The notes under the pieces: model-generated
What the model saw: only the letters and a program-made list of their open reading frames with translations
Told to the model about the DNA's origin: nothing
Databases searched by the model: none
Position numbers and translations under genes: made by a program
NCBI RefSeq assembly: GCF_001577835.2
Contig: NC_029529.1
Span: 11,109,380 to 11,173,379, forward strand
Direction of reading: 5' to 3'
DNA length: 64,000 nucleotides
Source of the DNA: Coturnix japonica
Lineage: Eukaryota; Chordata; Aves; Galliformes; Phasianidae
Shown: piece after piece, positions 53,590 through 63,254 of the stretch
Numbering within the stretch: position 1 is the stretch's first letter
Layout: every line of letters starts with the position of its first letter

Positions 53590-54214
53590 CTCCGGGCCGG
53601 GGGCCGGGCTGCCGGCTGTCGGCTCAGCCCTGCGCACACGCCGCTGCAGCCGTTCCCGGGGGCCGCGGTCGGGGCCGGAGCGGCAGCGCTGATGTCGGGG
53701 CCGGGTTGGCACGGTGTCAATGCCGATGGGATCGCCGTCCCACGCCAAGAGCTGACCCTAAGGATGGGCACAGCCGCCGCGCAGCGCCCCGGGGACATCC
53801 AAGGAGGATCCTCTGCCTGCTAAAGCTGAAAGCGCAGAGGTGGGGATGGGGATGACGGTGTGCAGCTGGGGATGCAGGATCGTTGCCGGGCTAACCCTAA
53901 ACCGTAACCCCAACCCAGGCACCGTGAGTGGGAGATGGAGGGACACACAGCCGCTGCGATGCCCCCCAGAAGGCACGGGAGGAGATGGCTGTGCTCAAAG
54001 CCCAGGAGAAATAAGGCTGTCCCAATCACCACCCACCTGCAGGGCACAGAAAATCCTCCCTCCTCCCACCCCCAGCTGAGAGGGGTCATCAGAACCGGCC
54101 CCGCAGCCCCCCCAGCGCAGTGCAGTGCAGGTGAGCCAGGCAGCTGGGATGGACGCCGTCCTGAGCACCCTGGACATGGACCCACCCCCAGAAACAACAC
54201 GGGGCCGGAGGTTC
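53590..54214 (-). other. SRL upstream region / TFAP4 downstream gap
   Basis: About 0.63 kb separates the SRL TATA box from the TFAP4 poly(A) signal. The SRL-proximal 150 bp are CpG-rich. No further gene is seen; SRL's proximal promoter must fit here. Confidence 0.7.
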
Positions 54215-55194
54215 TAAAAAACAAAGTACAAACTTTATTTTGTTTCTTTACAAAGGCACAAGCCTCTTTTTTTTTTTTTCACTTTCTTAACAAAATATAA
54301 TAGCTTCTCAATGAACACAAAGACCTGAAAATCGTAAAAAAAAAATACAAAACCAACCAAAAAAATTATAATAAAATGAAAGAAACCGAGAGAGAAACAG
54401 AGCTGTGGCTGGGGAGGAACCTACCAAATACCAACAAGGCTCTACACACGACTGGCCTAAACCCTACAGCCAAACGAGGGGGCGGAGGTGAGGATGTGGG
54501 GTGGGGGGGGACAGAAGTGGGGCCCCCCTGCCCACAACAAAAAGTAGAAGCGACAACAATCACGAAACAGAAAAGCTCTTCTGACCTGACGAACCCCGCA
54601 AACCGGATTAAGTGCTTAAAGGAAGGAGGGGAGCAGGAAGGGGAGCACCGGGGTGGGAGCTGCAAATGGAGCCCAGGACCCCCACAGCACCGACACTGCG
54701 GTCACCAGGAGTGCCCCCCCTCCACCCCCCCTGCTTAAAAATGAAACTTTTAAACAGAACAAAAAAAAAAACAAAACAAAAAGGAGAAAAAGAATCAAAA
54801 ATCCCAACCGCCCCCTGCAGCGTCCCAAGGGAAACCCGGCTGGCTTTGGTTCTGCAGGGCTCCCTGCAGGTGGGGGGGGGGGGGAAAAGAGTTTGGTGGC
54901 ACCAGGGGAGGCTCCAACCCCCCCCCAGCCCTAAGCCCCTTCCCGAAGCCACTCGACTGTACCCCGCTTCCAGTTCTGTCCCCCCCTCTGGCTGCCCCCC
55001 CCTCCCCAGCCCCCCCTTCTCCCCGCTCGCTGGGAACTGAGCGCTGAACGGCGCCCGCTTCCAGCGTTACAGTATTGGAAAAAGGTCATAAAAGAGACCC
55101 AAATCGCCACGTATTTTTTAAAAATTTCAGCATATTCTCTGACGTTTCCCCCCCCATCGCCCCCTTCCCCATCCCGGCTGCCGGCCAGGGGGTG
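54215..55194 (-). other. TFAP4: TFAP4 3' UTR
   Basis: From the TFAP4 stop codon to the poly(A) region. It is low-complexity in places, with long C/G runs at about 54,871-54,886 and 54,920-54,928 and T-rich tracts on the transcript strand. It contains no competing coding frame. Its 3' end is placed about 20 bp past AATAAA. Confidence 0.75.
54234..54239 (-). terminator. TFAP4: TFAP4 polyadenylation signal AATAAA
   Basis: AATAAA followed on the minus strand by GTTTGTACTTTGTTTTTTAG, a strong GU/U-rich downstream element. It is the only well-placed signal after the TFAP4 stop that I see. Confidence 0.75.
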
Positions 55195-55389
55195 TCAGGG
55201 CAGCTCCCCTTCCCCCAAAGGGTCTTCTTTGCTCTGGTCCATGGAGTCACTGTCGTTGCCCTCCGTGTCGGAGGCGGTGTCGGAGGTGGAGGGCTCTGGG
55301 CAGGCACGTGCGGGCGTCACAATGACAGCACGTCGCTGCTCCTCTTCCTGCAGCTGCTTCTCCTGCGTGCCCTCGATGTGCTGGATGGC
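55195..55389 (-). CDS. TFAP4: TFAP4 coding exon 7 (last)
   Basis: Acceptor CTGCAG|GCCATCCAG, phase 0. It encodes AIQHIEGTQEKQLQEEEQRR, then an acidic Ser/Thr tail (TSDTASDTEGNDSDSMDQSK) ending GEGELP and stop. This matches the C-terminus of mammalian AP-4. Confidence 0.97.
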   Translation of the reverse strand, partial: AIQHIEGTQEKQLQEEEQRRAVIVTPARACPEPSTSDTASDTEGNDSDSMDQSKEDPLGEGELP

Positions 55390-55492
55390 CTGCAGGGGCA
55401 AATGAAGCCGTCAGGTGATGAACCCCCCCCTCCCCAAAGGCTTTAGGACACCTCCCCCCAGAAACACACACATAACTCGCGGTGCTCCCTAC

Positions 55493-55651
55493 CTGAACGA
55501 TGGTGTCCAGGTTTTGCCGGGACGTGGAGACTGTGTTGATGACCGAGGATGGGCCCATGGTGACCACGGTGACATGATGGGAGGGAGGTGGTGCTGGTAC
55601 GATCACAGTGGGGTGGTGGGTGGGCGCTGGGGGACCGTGTGCTGGCAGGAG
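55493..55651 (-). CDS. TFAP4: TFAP4 coding exon 6
   Basis: A 53-codon phase-0 exon (CCCCAG|CTCCTG; TTCAG|GTAGGG) encoding the Pro/His-rich segment LLPAHGPPAPTHHPTVIVPA and the conserved VTMGPSSVINTVSTSRQNLD. Confidence 0.97.
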
Positions 55652-56648
55652 CTGGGGACAAAGCAAACCCTTCCATGAGCCCCTGGGACACACAACACGG
55701 GGCGATGACTCCATCCTCAAACTTCTCACCCAGAGCTGCAGGGCAGCAGCCCTCCAAGGTCCCCAAACCCCAAAGCAACCCCACTGTGCCCACACTGCTG
55801 GGGATGCTGTGCCACTCTGGGCCCAACTCATACATGAGATAATGGGCTTGGAGCAAGCTGAACCATGAGAGAGGCAGCCCCTGCACCTGGGCAAGGCAGT
55901 GATGGGGAGAGCACCAAGCTTTACCAACTCAGCTGCTGCCCACCTGCCCTGCATGGATACATGCTAAGCTGTGGCCAGCATTGCTTTGGCAGAGCAAGAA
56001 GGACAAGGCTGAGCTCAAAGAACTGCCCGTACCCTGAAGCTTTGGACTCTCATAAGGCTGAAGCCAAACCCCAGCAGCTGATGCACACTAACTCCGATCA
56101 GCCCGACCCGCTCAGCTGGGAATGCACCGCACCCCTCGGAGCTCCTGGTTAAAACAGCGGATGCAAAGGACCGCCCCAGCAGGAGGCGAAGGAAAGTTCA
56201 CCTAAAAATAGGCTGCACTTCCCCGGGAGGGATCCTGTGGGGAACATCCCTGCAGAAGTCAGGCTGCAGAGGAAGCCGGGCTTTGTCACTGCCTGTTCAG
56301 CTCCCCACACTGGGGTCCTCCAGCTCAAGGAACAGCTCCAAATCAGGGCGGCAGCGCAGAGCAGAGGGGAGCGCAGGCAGCACGTTGGCACCATGTTTGT
56401 CTGCCTCCTGCCCCAGGCACAGGGAGCACAGCCTGGAGCTGAGCGTGCAGGGCAGCACTGCACCAACCCCTTCCCTACTCCATAAGGGAGTAAGTCGTTT
56501 TGCTGGGACATCATTGTGCACACAGCACAGCCTCTCATAGGTGCCAAGAGCATCACTGACCTGCCCTAACCTCCACACATCGCTGCCTTGCTCATCCCAC
56601 AAGAAAGCTGTAGGGACAGGAGGGGCAGTGGGCTGCGCCCGCACTCAC
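55652..56648 (-). other. TFAP4: TFAP4 intron 5
   Basis: A 1.0-kb intron with no recognised repeat, exon or RNA gene. Confidence 0.8.
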
Positions 56649-56786
56649 CTGAGTTCGGATCTGCTGCTCCCGCTCCAGCTTCTCCTGGTGCAGTAACCTC
56701 ACCTGCTCCTGCTGCTGCTGGAGCTGCACCTGCTGAGCAATCACCTTCAGCTTCTCGGGGTACATGTGGGCTTCCAGTGAGCGAAC
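56649..56786 (-). CDS. TFAP4: TFAP4 coding exon 5: leucine-zipper / Gln-rich segment
   Basis: A 46-codon phase-0 exon (CACCAG|GTTCGC; ACTCAG|GTGAGT). It encodes VRSLEAHMYPEKLKVIAQQV and a Gln-rich coiled coil (QLQQQQEQVRLLHQEKLERE). It is part of the second leucine-zipper region that restricts AP-4 to homodimers. Confidence 0.97.
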
Positions 56787-57131
56787 CTGGTGCAGAGAGG
56801 GACCCGGTGTGTTGTGAGCAGTGCAGCCCATGCCCTACACACACCCCAACCCAAGCTGGGCTGTCCCTGTCTGCGGGATCACGGTGTGGGCAAAGTGGGG
56901 AAAGAGAGCAGGGCTGAGTGTGGGGACATGCCTTATACATAGGGTGGTGAGGCACTGGGACTGCTGCCCAGAGCTGGGGGTGCAGCCAGCCCACGGCAGG
57001 GCTTGAAAGCAGATGGGCTGTGAGCTCCCTTCCAGCCATCCTATGGCTCTTTGGTTCCATCATCCCCATGGCACAGCCCGCTAGAGGGCGAGCCCTCCCC
57101 ACACACAGCAGCGCCAGCCCCACAGCCTCAC
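56787..57131 (-). other. TFAP4: TFAP4 intron 4
   Basis: A 345-bp intron. It contains a probable short CR1 3'-end fragment at about 57,000-57,062 and is otherwise empty. Confidence 0.8.
57000..57062 (+). mobile_element. Probable CR1 3'-end fragment in TFAP4 intron 4
   Basis: GGGCTTGAAAGCAGATGGG, CTCCCTTCCAGCCATCCTAT and GGCTCTTTGGTTCCATC resemble a diverged CR1 3' terminus in plus orientation, antisense to TFAP4. It is short and eroded, so the call is tentative. Confidence 0.5.
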
Positions 57132-57302
57132 CTGCTCCTCCAGCATCATGCGGACCGAGCGCTCCTTGTCCAGCTGCTGCCGGAGCTCAATCATTTCTCG
57201 CCGCAGGTCCTCGGCCTTCTCATCCTCCCAGATGTCTGGGGAGCCGATGCCCTCATCTTTGTCCTCTGCTCGTCGCCGCTTTGGGGAGGAACCGCTGAAC
57301 TC
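57132..57302 (-). CDS. TFAP4: TFAP4 coding exon 4
   Basis: A 57-codon phase-0 exon (GGCAG|GAGTTC; GCAG|GTGAGG). It encodes EFSGSSPKRRRAEDKDEGIG (basic KRRR cluster), then SPDIWEDEKAEDLRREMIEL and RQQLDKERSVRMMLEEQ, a strongly heptad-patterned helix. Confidence 0.97.
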
Positions 57303-57665
57303 CTGCCAAAGGGATGTGGTGTCAGAAGACCAAGGTTCCCCTCATTGTGGACCAGGGGTGGGCAGTGCTACTCTCGTGGTCATCCCCAGTGTCACCCCCA
57401 CAGCTCAAAGGGAGGGTGAAACCCCCATGGCCAACCCAACACGGGGATCGCAAAGAGAAATGTCTCCTGAGTATAAGGAGCCAATGCCTCCATCCACCCC
57501 ATCACTGCCAGGAGGGCGTGAAACAACTCCACCCTGCAGTTATTAGGATGGGGATCTCCCCCCGACCCCAAGGGGAAGCAATGAAGCTCTGAGCACACCC
57601 AAAGTTGTGGCCGCCCCTTCCCCAGCCACGCGGCCACCATCCCTCCCCAGCACCCGAAGCAGCAC
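57303..57665 (-). other. TFAP4: TFAP4 intron 3
   Basis: A 363-bp intron with nothing further recognised. Confidence 0.8.
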
Positions 57666-57764
57666 CTGGATGAACCGCTTGAGCTGGGTGTTCTGCTGTA
57701 GTAGCCGGGTCTTTTCCTGCTCCAGGGAGAAGATGTACTCAGCTGTCTGCTGGAGGATGGCGGC
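57666..57764 (-). CDS. TFAP4: TFAP4 coding exon 3: helix 2 and first zipper
   Basis: A 33-codon phase-0 exon (CCATAG|GCCGCC; CCAG|GTGCTG) encoding AAILQQTAEYIFSLEQEKTR and LLQQNTQLKRFIQ. This is helix 2 of the bHLH fold running into the first leucine zipper. It is identical in style and length to the mammalian exon. Confidence 0.97.
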
Positions 57765-57915
57765 CTATGGAGAAGGGGGGCACAGTGATGTAGCACAGCT
57801 CTGAGCCAGGACCCAGCATCTCTCCTGCAGCTCCCCATGAGCAGCACACACAGCACAGCCTCCAATCCCTCCTCCCAGCACATCACCCACTGCTGTGACC
57901 CGGCTCCCTGCTCAC

Positions 57916-58081
57916 CTTGCTGAGCTTCTCCCCGTCCGTGTGCGGGATGAGGGTTTTCAGCGACTGGAAGCCAGCATTGATGCTCTGCATCCGCCTTCTC
58001 TCGTTGCTGTTGGCGATCTCTCTACGTATCCGCCGCTCCTGGTCCCGCTGGGTCTCTGGGGTCAATGGGATGTTGGCCAGG
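57916..58081 (-). CDS. TFAP4: TFAP4 coding exon 2: basic region and helix 1
   Basis: A 166-bp exon: acceptor TTGCAG|CCTGGCC completes a serine codon (AG|C), and donor GCAAG|GTGAGC leaves phase 0. It encodes SLANIPLTPETQRDQERRIR and then the basic region and helix 1 (REIANSNERRRMQSINAGFQ, SLKTLIPHTDGEKLSK). The NERRR basic motif contacts the CAGCTG-type E-box. Confidence 0.97.
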
Positions 58082-58265
58082 CTGCAAGAAGGGCTGGGTT
58101 AGGGCTGGGGGGGATGCACTGTAGGGACCTGCAACAAAACCCATCTTGGGGCAGGACAGGGAGCAGCTGGATGGAAGTGAGCAGGGGAGAACTTTACACC
58201 CTTAAGCTCTGCAATGCTGGAAGGATGGGGGCCAGCAGACACCCCACCAGCATCTTGGGGGTGCC

Positions 58266-58271
58266 CACGTG
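58266..58271. promoter_or_regulatory. TFAP4: CACGTG E-box in TFAP4 intron 1
   Basis: A perfect palindromic MYC/MAX-type E-box. See the second copy at 59,015. Confidence 0.5.
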
Positions 58272-59014
58272 CTGGCTGGGACCTCTGCTTGTATCCCTAT
58301 GGATCTACCAGCGTGTGTGGCCTTTAGAAAGCGTCTCTCCCCGCCCCACTGATGGCTTCCAGCTGACAGCTCCCGATGGAGAAGCCCCCGGTCCCGCCCA
58401 AACCCACAACTCCCTCCTGCTTCCTGCAAACCCTCACCCCACAGCCGGGCTGGGAAACGCCCCAAGGATGTGGGGCTGGGGGTCTGCACCCTGCTTAGGG
58501 GGCAATGAGTCAGTATAGAACGAATGGAGAGGAAGGGGAAGCTCGCAACCCCGGCCGCTCTCGGCGCAGCACGCGGGGCCACCCCCGAGCCAGCCCCGAG
58601 CCGGCCCCGCGTGCTGCGCCGAGCGGAACCGCGAGCCGGGAGAGCGGCCGGACCCGTGGACCCCATCCCTTCGGAACCAGCCCAAACGGGCCTCCAGGCC
58701 TCTATGTATCCCCATAGGGACCCGGCAGCTCCACCCGCGGCCTTTGTAGGGCCTGCTCGGGCCTAGCTCCGCTTTAAGCCGCACTACATGTCCCGGCAGC
58801 CCCAAGGCCGACCCGCCTCCTCCGGGAGGGCTGCAGAGTCACGGCCAGGCCCGGCAGTAAACACACACCCCCCCCATGATAAAGCCCCCCCGGTGGGTTG
58901 CTGTGTCCCCCCACCCTTATCGCTAATCCCGGTGCTGTGGGATCGCGGGGCGCTGCGGGGCTGTAAGGCCGCATGGCCGCTATCGGGGCCCGGCCCCATG
59001 TGCGCGGCGGCACC

Positions 59015-59020
59015 CACGTG
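59015..59020. promoter_or_regulatory. TFAP4: CACGTG E-box in TFAP4 intron 1, near exon 1
   Basis: A perfect CACGTG about 260 bp downstream of the exon 1 donor in CpG-rich DNA. The position fits the known MYC-responsive first intron of mammalian TFAP4. Confidence 0.55.
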
Positions 59021-59063
59021 CGGGGAGAGAACGGGGGAGAGCGGGTATCGGGGTCGGAATGAG

Positions 59064-59121
59064 GAGGGTGGGGGAGGGGGGGGGGGGGGGGGAGGGGGGG
59101 GTCGAGCAAGAGGGGGGGGGA
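59064..59121. repeat. G-run tract (potential quadruplex)
   Basis: Long G homopolymers interrupted by single A or short linkers on the plus strand. The transcribed RNA from the minus strand is C-rich here. At least four G-runs of eight or more bases satisfy a quadruplex pattern. Run lengths in such tracts are prone to sequencing error. Confidence 0.8.
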
Positions 59122-59279
59122 TAAATAATGAAATAAAGAATGGAGGGATAATAATATAAAAAATTATATTTTTAAGGCTTGAAAAATAGCAATAAATGGA
59201 TGATATAAAGGAGGGGTTTTTTAGAGGGGAGGGGAGGGGGGGTTTGGGAGGGGGGTAATGAATAAAGCGCTGCCCCCAC

Positions 59280-59368
59280 CTGCACAACCCGCCGATGACC
59301 TCCTTCTCGGATTTCCTGAAGTGCTGCAGGGAGGGCATCTTCTGTGCCGGCACCACGAAGTACTCCAT
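59280..59368 (-). CDS. TFAP4: TFAP4 coding exon 1: transcription factor AP-4 N-terminus
   Basis: TFAP4 is a nuclear bHLH leucine-zipper factor that binds symmetric CAGCTG E-boxes as a homodimer and regulates cell-cycle genes. The ATG at 59,366-59,368 starts MEYFVVPAQKMPSLQHFRKS, then EKEVIGGLC, and the exon ends in phase 2 (TGCAG|GTGGGG), completed by exon 2. The seven exons total 1,017 nt, giving 338 residues plus stop. This is exactly the human length, with no disruption. Confidence 0.97.
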
Positions 59369-59690
59369 GCCGGCCGGGGGGGGCAGCGGGACGGCAGCGG
59401 GGCGCCGCTGGGCGCGGGGCCGGGATCGGAGCGACTGCAACGGGGCTGGAACGGGGCGTGAGTGTGTGTGTGTGTGCGTGTGTCTCAAGGCGGGAAACAG
59501 CTGGTGCGAGCACAGCAGCGCTCCCTCCCCCGGCGGCGCCGCCTCCGCCAGCCACCGGCCCATGTAAACAAAGGACGGCGCGGGATTCGGCGCGGAGCGG
59601 CGCGGGGGGGCGGCGGGGAGACGCTGGGTGCGGGTGGGATGTTCCCCGCAGCGCCCCGTGCTGCCCCCGAGCCGCGTTGTGCCGGCCCCG
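59369..59690 (-). promoter_or_regulatory. TFAP4: TFAP4 5' UTR and CpG-island promoter
   Basis: CpG-rich, TATA-less DNA upstream of the TFAP4 ATG, with a short (GT)n run at 59,462-59,482. The transcription start is not fixable by eye. The island grades into the CCCGT/CCCAT repeat to its right. Confidence 0.65.
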
Positions 59691-61390
59691 ATCACCCCGT
59701 GCTGCGCCGTCCCGTCCGAGCCCGGCCCGTTCCGCACGGTGCTACCCCTGTGTTAGCACCGTCCCGGCTTATCTCGGCCCGTTCCGACCCGTTCTGGCCC
59801 TGTCCGATCCCATCCGATCACACGCTGCCCCTTCCCGCACCCCCCGTCCCCGTCCCGACCCGTGCCGCCCCGGCTGAGCCCGTTCCGTCCCATCTCAACC
59901 CATCCCGTTGCACCCCATCCCGACCTGTCCCACCCCCAACCCACCCCATCCGATCCCGCCCTGTCCCCACCCCAACCTGTGCCACCCCCTCTGTCCCCAT
60001 TCCAGCCCATCCCGTGCCATCCCTTCTGATCCTACCCCATCCCATCCCATCCCCATTCTGTCCCATCCCATCCTCACACTACCCCTCCGACCCTGCCCTC
60101 ATCCCGTCCTGTCCCCATCCCATCCTCACACCACCCCATCCAACCTTGTCCCATTCCATCCTATCCTACCCCTGCCCTATCCTATCTCATCCCACTGTTC
60201 TGTTCTATCCCCATCCCATCCACATTCTGTCCTCTCCCCATCCCATGTCATCCCATCTGATCCTATTCCATCCTATCCTGTCCTATCTCATCCCTATCCC
60301 CACCTCATGTGATCTTGTCCCCATCTCAACCTGTGCCATCCTTTCCAACCCTAATCCATCCCATCTCACCCCTTCCCATTCCGCTTTCTTCTGTCCCGGT
60401 TTCTCTCATCCCATCCCATTCTATTCCTGTCCCACCCTGTCCTGTCACCATCCCACCCCGTGCCATCCCACCTGTTCCTGTCCCCCACCCTGTTGTGTCC
60501 CATCCCTATTCCTCCTCATACGACCCCGTCCTCATCTCGTCCCATTCCCATCTCATTCTGTGCCATCCCATTTCATTTTTGTTCCATTTTACCCCCTTCG
60601 ATTCTGTTTCATCCCATTCCATTTTGTTCTAGCTCTATTCCATCTCATCCTACCCCATCCCATCCTGCCCTCATCCCATCCTGTGCCATCCCCTTTGATC
60701 ATACTCCAGCCTGTCCAGCCCTGCCCCTATCCTACCCTGTGCCACCCCATCTACCCCATCCTATTCCTCCCCATCCTATTCCTGTCCCATCCTATTTCCT
60801 GTCCCATCCCATCCTGTGCCAACTCCTCTCAATCTATTTCATCCCATTCTTTTCTCATCTCATTCTGTTCTATCATTGCCTCATCTCATCCTGTACTGTC
60901 CCCATCCCATCCTGTGCTGTCCCATCTGATCCTACCTCATCCCATTCCATCCTGTCCCATTCCATCCTATCCTACCCCATGTTGTATCTCATCCCATTCT
61001 GTGCCATCACACCCCATATTATCCCATCCCCTCCCATCCCGTCCTGTCTCATCCCATTCCATTCTATCCCTGTATCATCTCCATCCATCCCCATCTCATC
61101 CAATTCCATCCCATTCTGTCCCATGCCATCCTATCCCACCCTGCCCCGTCCCCACCCCATTCCATCCCTCCCTGTCCAACTCAGCTCCGCTCCATCTCAT
61201 CCCATCCTGTCCTATTCCCATCCTATGCTACACTCTGACCCTATTATACCCCTTCCTGTCCACACTCTATCCTATCCCCACCTCATTCTGTCCCACCCCT
61301 CCGACCCTATTCCCATCCCATCCCACTCCATCCCATCCCACTCCATTCTGCCCAGTGCTGCCTTATCCCATTCTATCCCTGCTGTCAGCT
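59691..61390. repeat. CCCGT-to-CCCAT pentamer satellite
   Basis: About 1.7 kb of irregular pentamer-derived repeat on the plus strand. The TFAP4-proximal 200-300 bp read CCCGT, CCGTCC and CCCGTTC. From about 59,900 on almost every unit is CCCAT, CCTAT or TCCCATCC. Because a 5-bp unit is not a multiple of 3, all frames translate to Pro/Ser/His/Ile repeats, which explains the 662-codon and 374-codon plus-strand open frames here. CpG is almost absent in the right part. Confidence 0.9.
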
Positions 61391-61968
61391 CAGCCCTTCG
61401 CTGGATGTTCCCCGTGGGCCGACGGCTCCTCCGCGGGGCTGCGCCCGTAGCTCCGCATCGCCGCCCACGCGTGACCCCCCCACGCGTGACACGGGGCGGC
61501 CCCACCCGCGTGCAGCCACATCCTGCCCCCGGAAGGAGCCCCGGGGACACCCCCCGCCCTCCTCCCTTCCCCCGCGGGGGGTGACGTCATAGGGAGGCCC
61601 TGCCAGGCGTGACGTCACGGAGCGGCGCTGTCGTCACGCGGGACATTCGCCCCCCCCTCAAAAATACATCGAAGTTAATGAAGAGCGGAGGTGGTGGGGG
61701 GTGTGAGGGGGGGGGGTATCCATCGCCCCACGCGTGACACCCCGCGGTGCCCCCGCTCAGCGTGCGGGTCAGATCCGTGTGCTGGGCTGTGCGGGATCCG
61801 TCCCCGTTCCACCCGTGGGGTTTTTTCTTTTCCCCTCTCCATCCATCCATCCCCCCCCCCACGCGGGGCGGTTCCAGGCATGCGCTCAGCTCCCACCCGC
61901 GAATGGCTGCCGGGGCGGCGGCGCGGCGGGGCCGGTCCTAGCGGGGAGCGCGGCGGGGCGGCCATAAA
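61391..61968 (+). promoter_or_regulatory. GLIS2: GLIS2 upstream CpG island with CRE and CACGCGTGAC motifs
   Basis: The island begins abruptly after the satellite. Two full CRE palindromes, TGACGTCA, lie at 61,582-61,589 and 61,610-61,617, with a half-site CGTCA nearby. CACGCGTGAC occurs three times (61,466-61,475; 61,481-61,490; 61,729-61,738). No TATA box is obvious. It is probably the promoter region of GLIS2, possibly shared in part with divergent TFAP4. Confidence 0.6.
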
Positions 61969-62153
61969 TCACGGCGGGCAGAACCCCCGCCCCGCCCCGG
62001 GGCTGCCGGGGGGGGCCCCGCCGCCGCCACCACCACCACCACCATCATCACCAGCACCGCCGGTGCCGGTCCCCGCGCAGATGTGGCGGAGCCACCCGGT
62101 GTCCCATCGGCGGAGGGGGCGCGCCGCCGCGCCCCGCGCTGAGCCGCCCGCAG
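61969..62153 (+). other. GLIS2: GLIS2 putative 5' noncoding exon
   Basis: A strong donor CCCGCAG|GTAGGG ends a CpG-rich segment at 62,153, and the next acceptor at 63,235 precedes the GLIS2 ATG by 19 bp, so a noncoding first exon is likely. Its 5' limit is a guess. It contains a CCA/CAT trinucleotide run (62,028-62,050) and an ATG at 62,081 whose frame, if transcribed and spliced, would overlap the GLIS2 start out of frame. Confidence 0.5.
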
Positions 62154-62341
62154 GTAGGGACGGGGATGGGGATGGGGATGGGAATAGGGATGGGGATGGG
62201 GACGGGTCCCTTGATGGGTGACAGCTCCGCCTCGGGGTGGGTGAGGGGTCGTGGCGTCCCCCCGCCTTTCTCGCCTTTGTGTCACCCACCCGTGACCGCG
62301 TCCTTGCGCTGTTGGCACGGGGAGAGGCCACCCCCCCCCCC

Positions 62342-62386
<45 letters not shown>

Positions 62387-63235
62387 TGGGTGGGGGGTGA
62401 TGCTTTTTATTATCATATCCAGGGAGAATCAATGATGCCACCTGGTCGCCGGGACCCCCACGACCCCCCCGCCACCGGAACCGGCAGTGGGGGGGCCCGT
62501 GGGGCTGCCGGCGACCCACGGGGGATGTTTAACGGGGGGGCCCCCGCCCCATCGCGGCTCCTCCGCATTCCTCAGCGTCTGCGCCGCGCTGGAGCCCGGC
62601 CAGGGTGGGGGGCCCCCGGGGCGGCGGCGGCAACAGTGGGGAGGGGGGGATCCGTGCGTGTATATGTGTGTATAAAATCGACGGGGGGGTGGGGAAGGAG
62701 AAAGGGTGTGTGTTGGGGGGGGGGGGGACCGGACCGTGCCACGTGTGCTGGGTGCGCTGTGCCCCCAGCCCGGCCCCACGGCCGCAGGAAAAGGGATGGG
62801 GGCACCGAGGGTGGGGTGGGGTGAGGAGGAGCCCGGGGGGGCCCCCCCGCAGCAGCCCCTGCGCGGCCCCCGGCGGGGAAGGGGCCCCGGAGGGGGGGAG
62901 GAAGCCGGGGATGGGGCCAACGCGCTCGGGTCACGGCGGGGCTGGAGCCGCCGCCGCCCTGGGAAAGGGCTCCAGAGGGCGGGTGGGGGGGGGGGGGGCT
63001 CTGTCACACCCCCATAGCGCAGTCGTCCCCCCCCTCCGGGGGCCCGCAGCTCCCGCACTGCCCTTTGCCCGCAGCGGAGGTGGTGGTGGTTGGTGGGGGG
63101 GGGACAGCAGCTCCGTGCCAGCGCCCCGCGGCCTTGAGCCCACGCCAGCTCCGAGGGGGGTGGGGGGCGGGGATGGGGGCACCGGGGGCTTTCCGGCTGA
63201 GCCCCCCCACCCTGCCACCACTCACGCCTTTCCAG
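62154..63235 (+). other. GLIS2: GLIS2 intron 1
   Basis: A 1.08-kb, very GC-rich intron with an AC dinucleotide repeat, several G-runs and C-runs, and no other exon supported. The long minus-strand open frame across this region is antisense low-complexity sequence. Confidence 0.6.
62343..62384. repeat. (AC)21 dinucleotide microsatellite
   Basis: A perfect AC repeat in GLIS2 intron 1, preceded by a C-run. It is likely to be length-polymorphic. Confidence 0.95.
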
Positions 63236-63254
63236 CACCCCCCCGCCCGGCGCC

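Larger units (their letters stand above)
58082..59279 (-). other. TFAP4: TFAP4 intron 1
   Basis: A 1.2-kb CpG-rich intron with two CACGTG E-boxes (58,266-58,271; 59,015-59,020), long G-runs (59,064-59,121 and again 59,222-59,255 on the plus strand) and an AT-rich patch between them (59,121-59,221). CACGTG boxes here are notable because mammalian TFAP4 is induced by MYC through first-intron E-boxes. Confidence 0.8.

Noticed and set aside
59462-61584. Plus-strand open frames of 662 and 374 codons with Ser/His/Pro/Ile repeats
   Set aside because: They are translations of the CCCGT/CCCAT pentamer array. A 5-bp unit stays open in every frame and the peptides are just the unit repeated.
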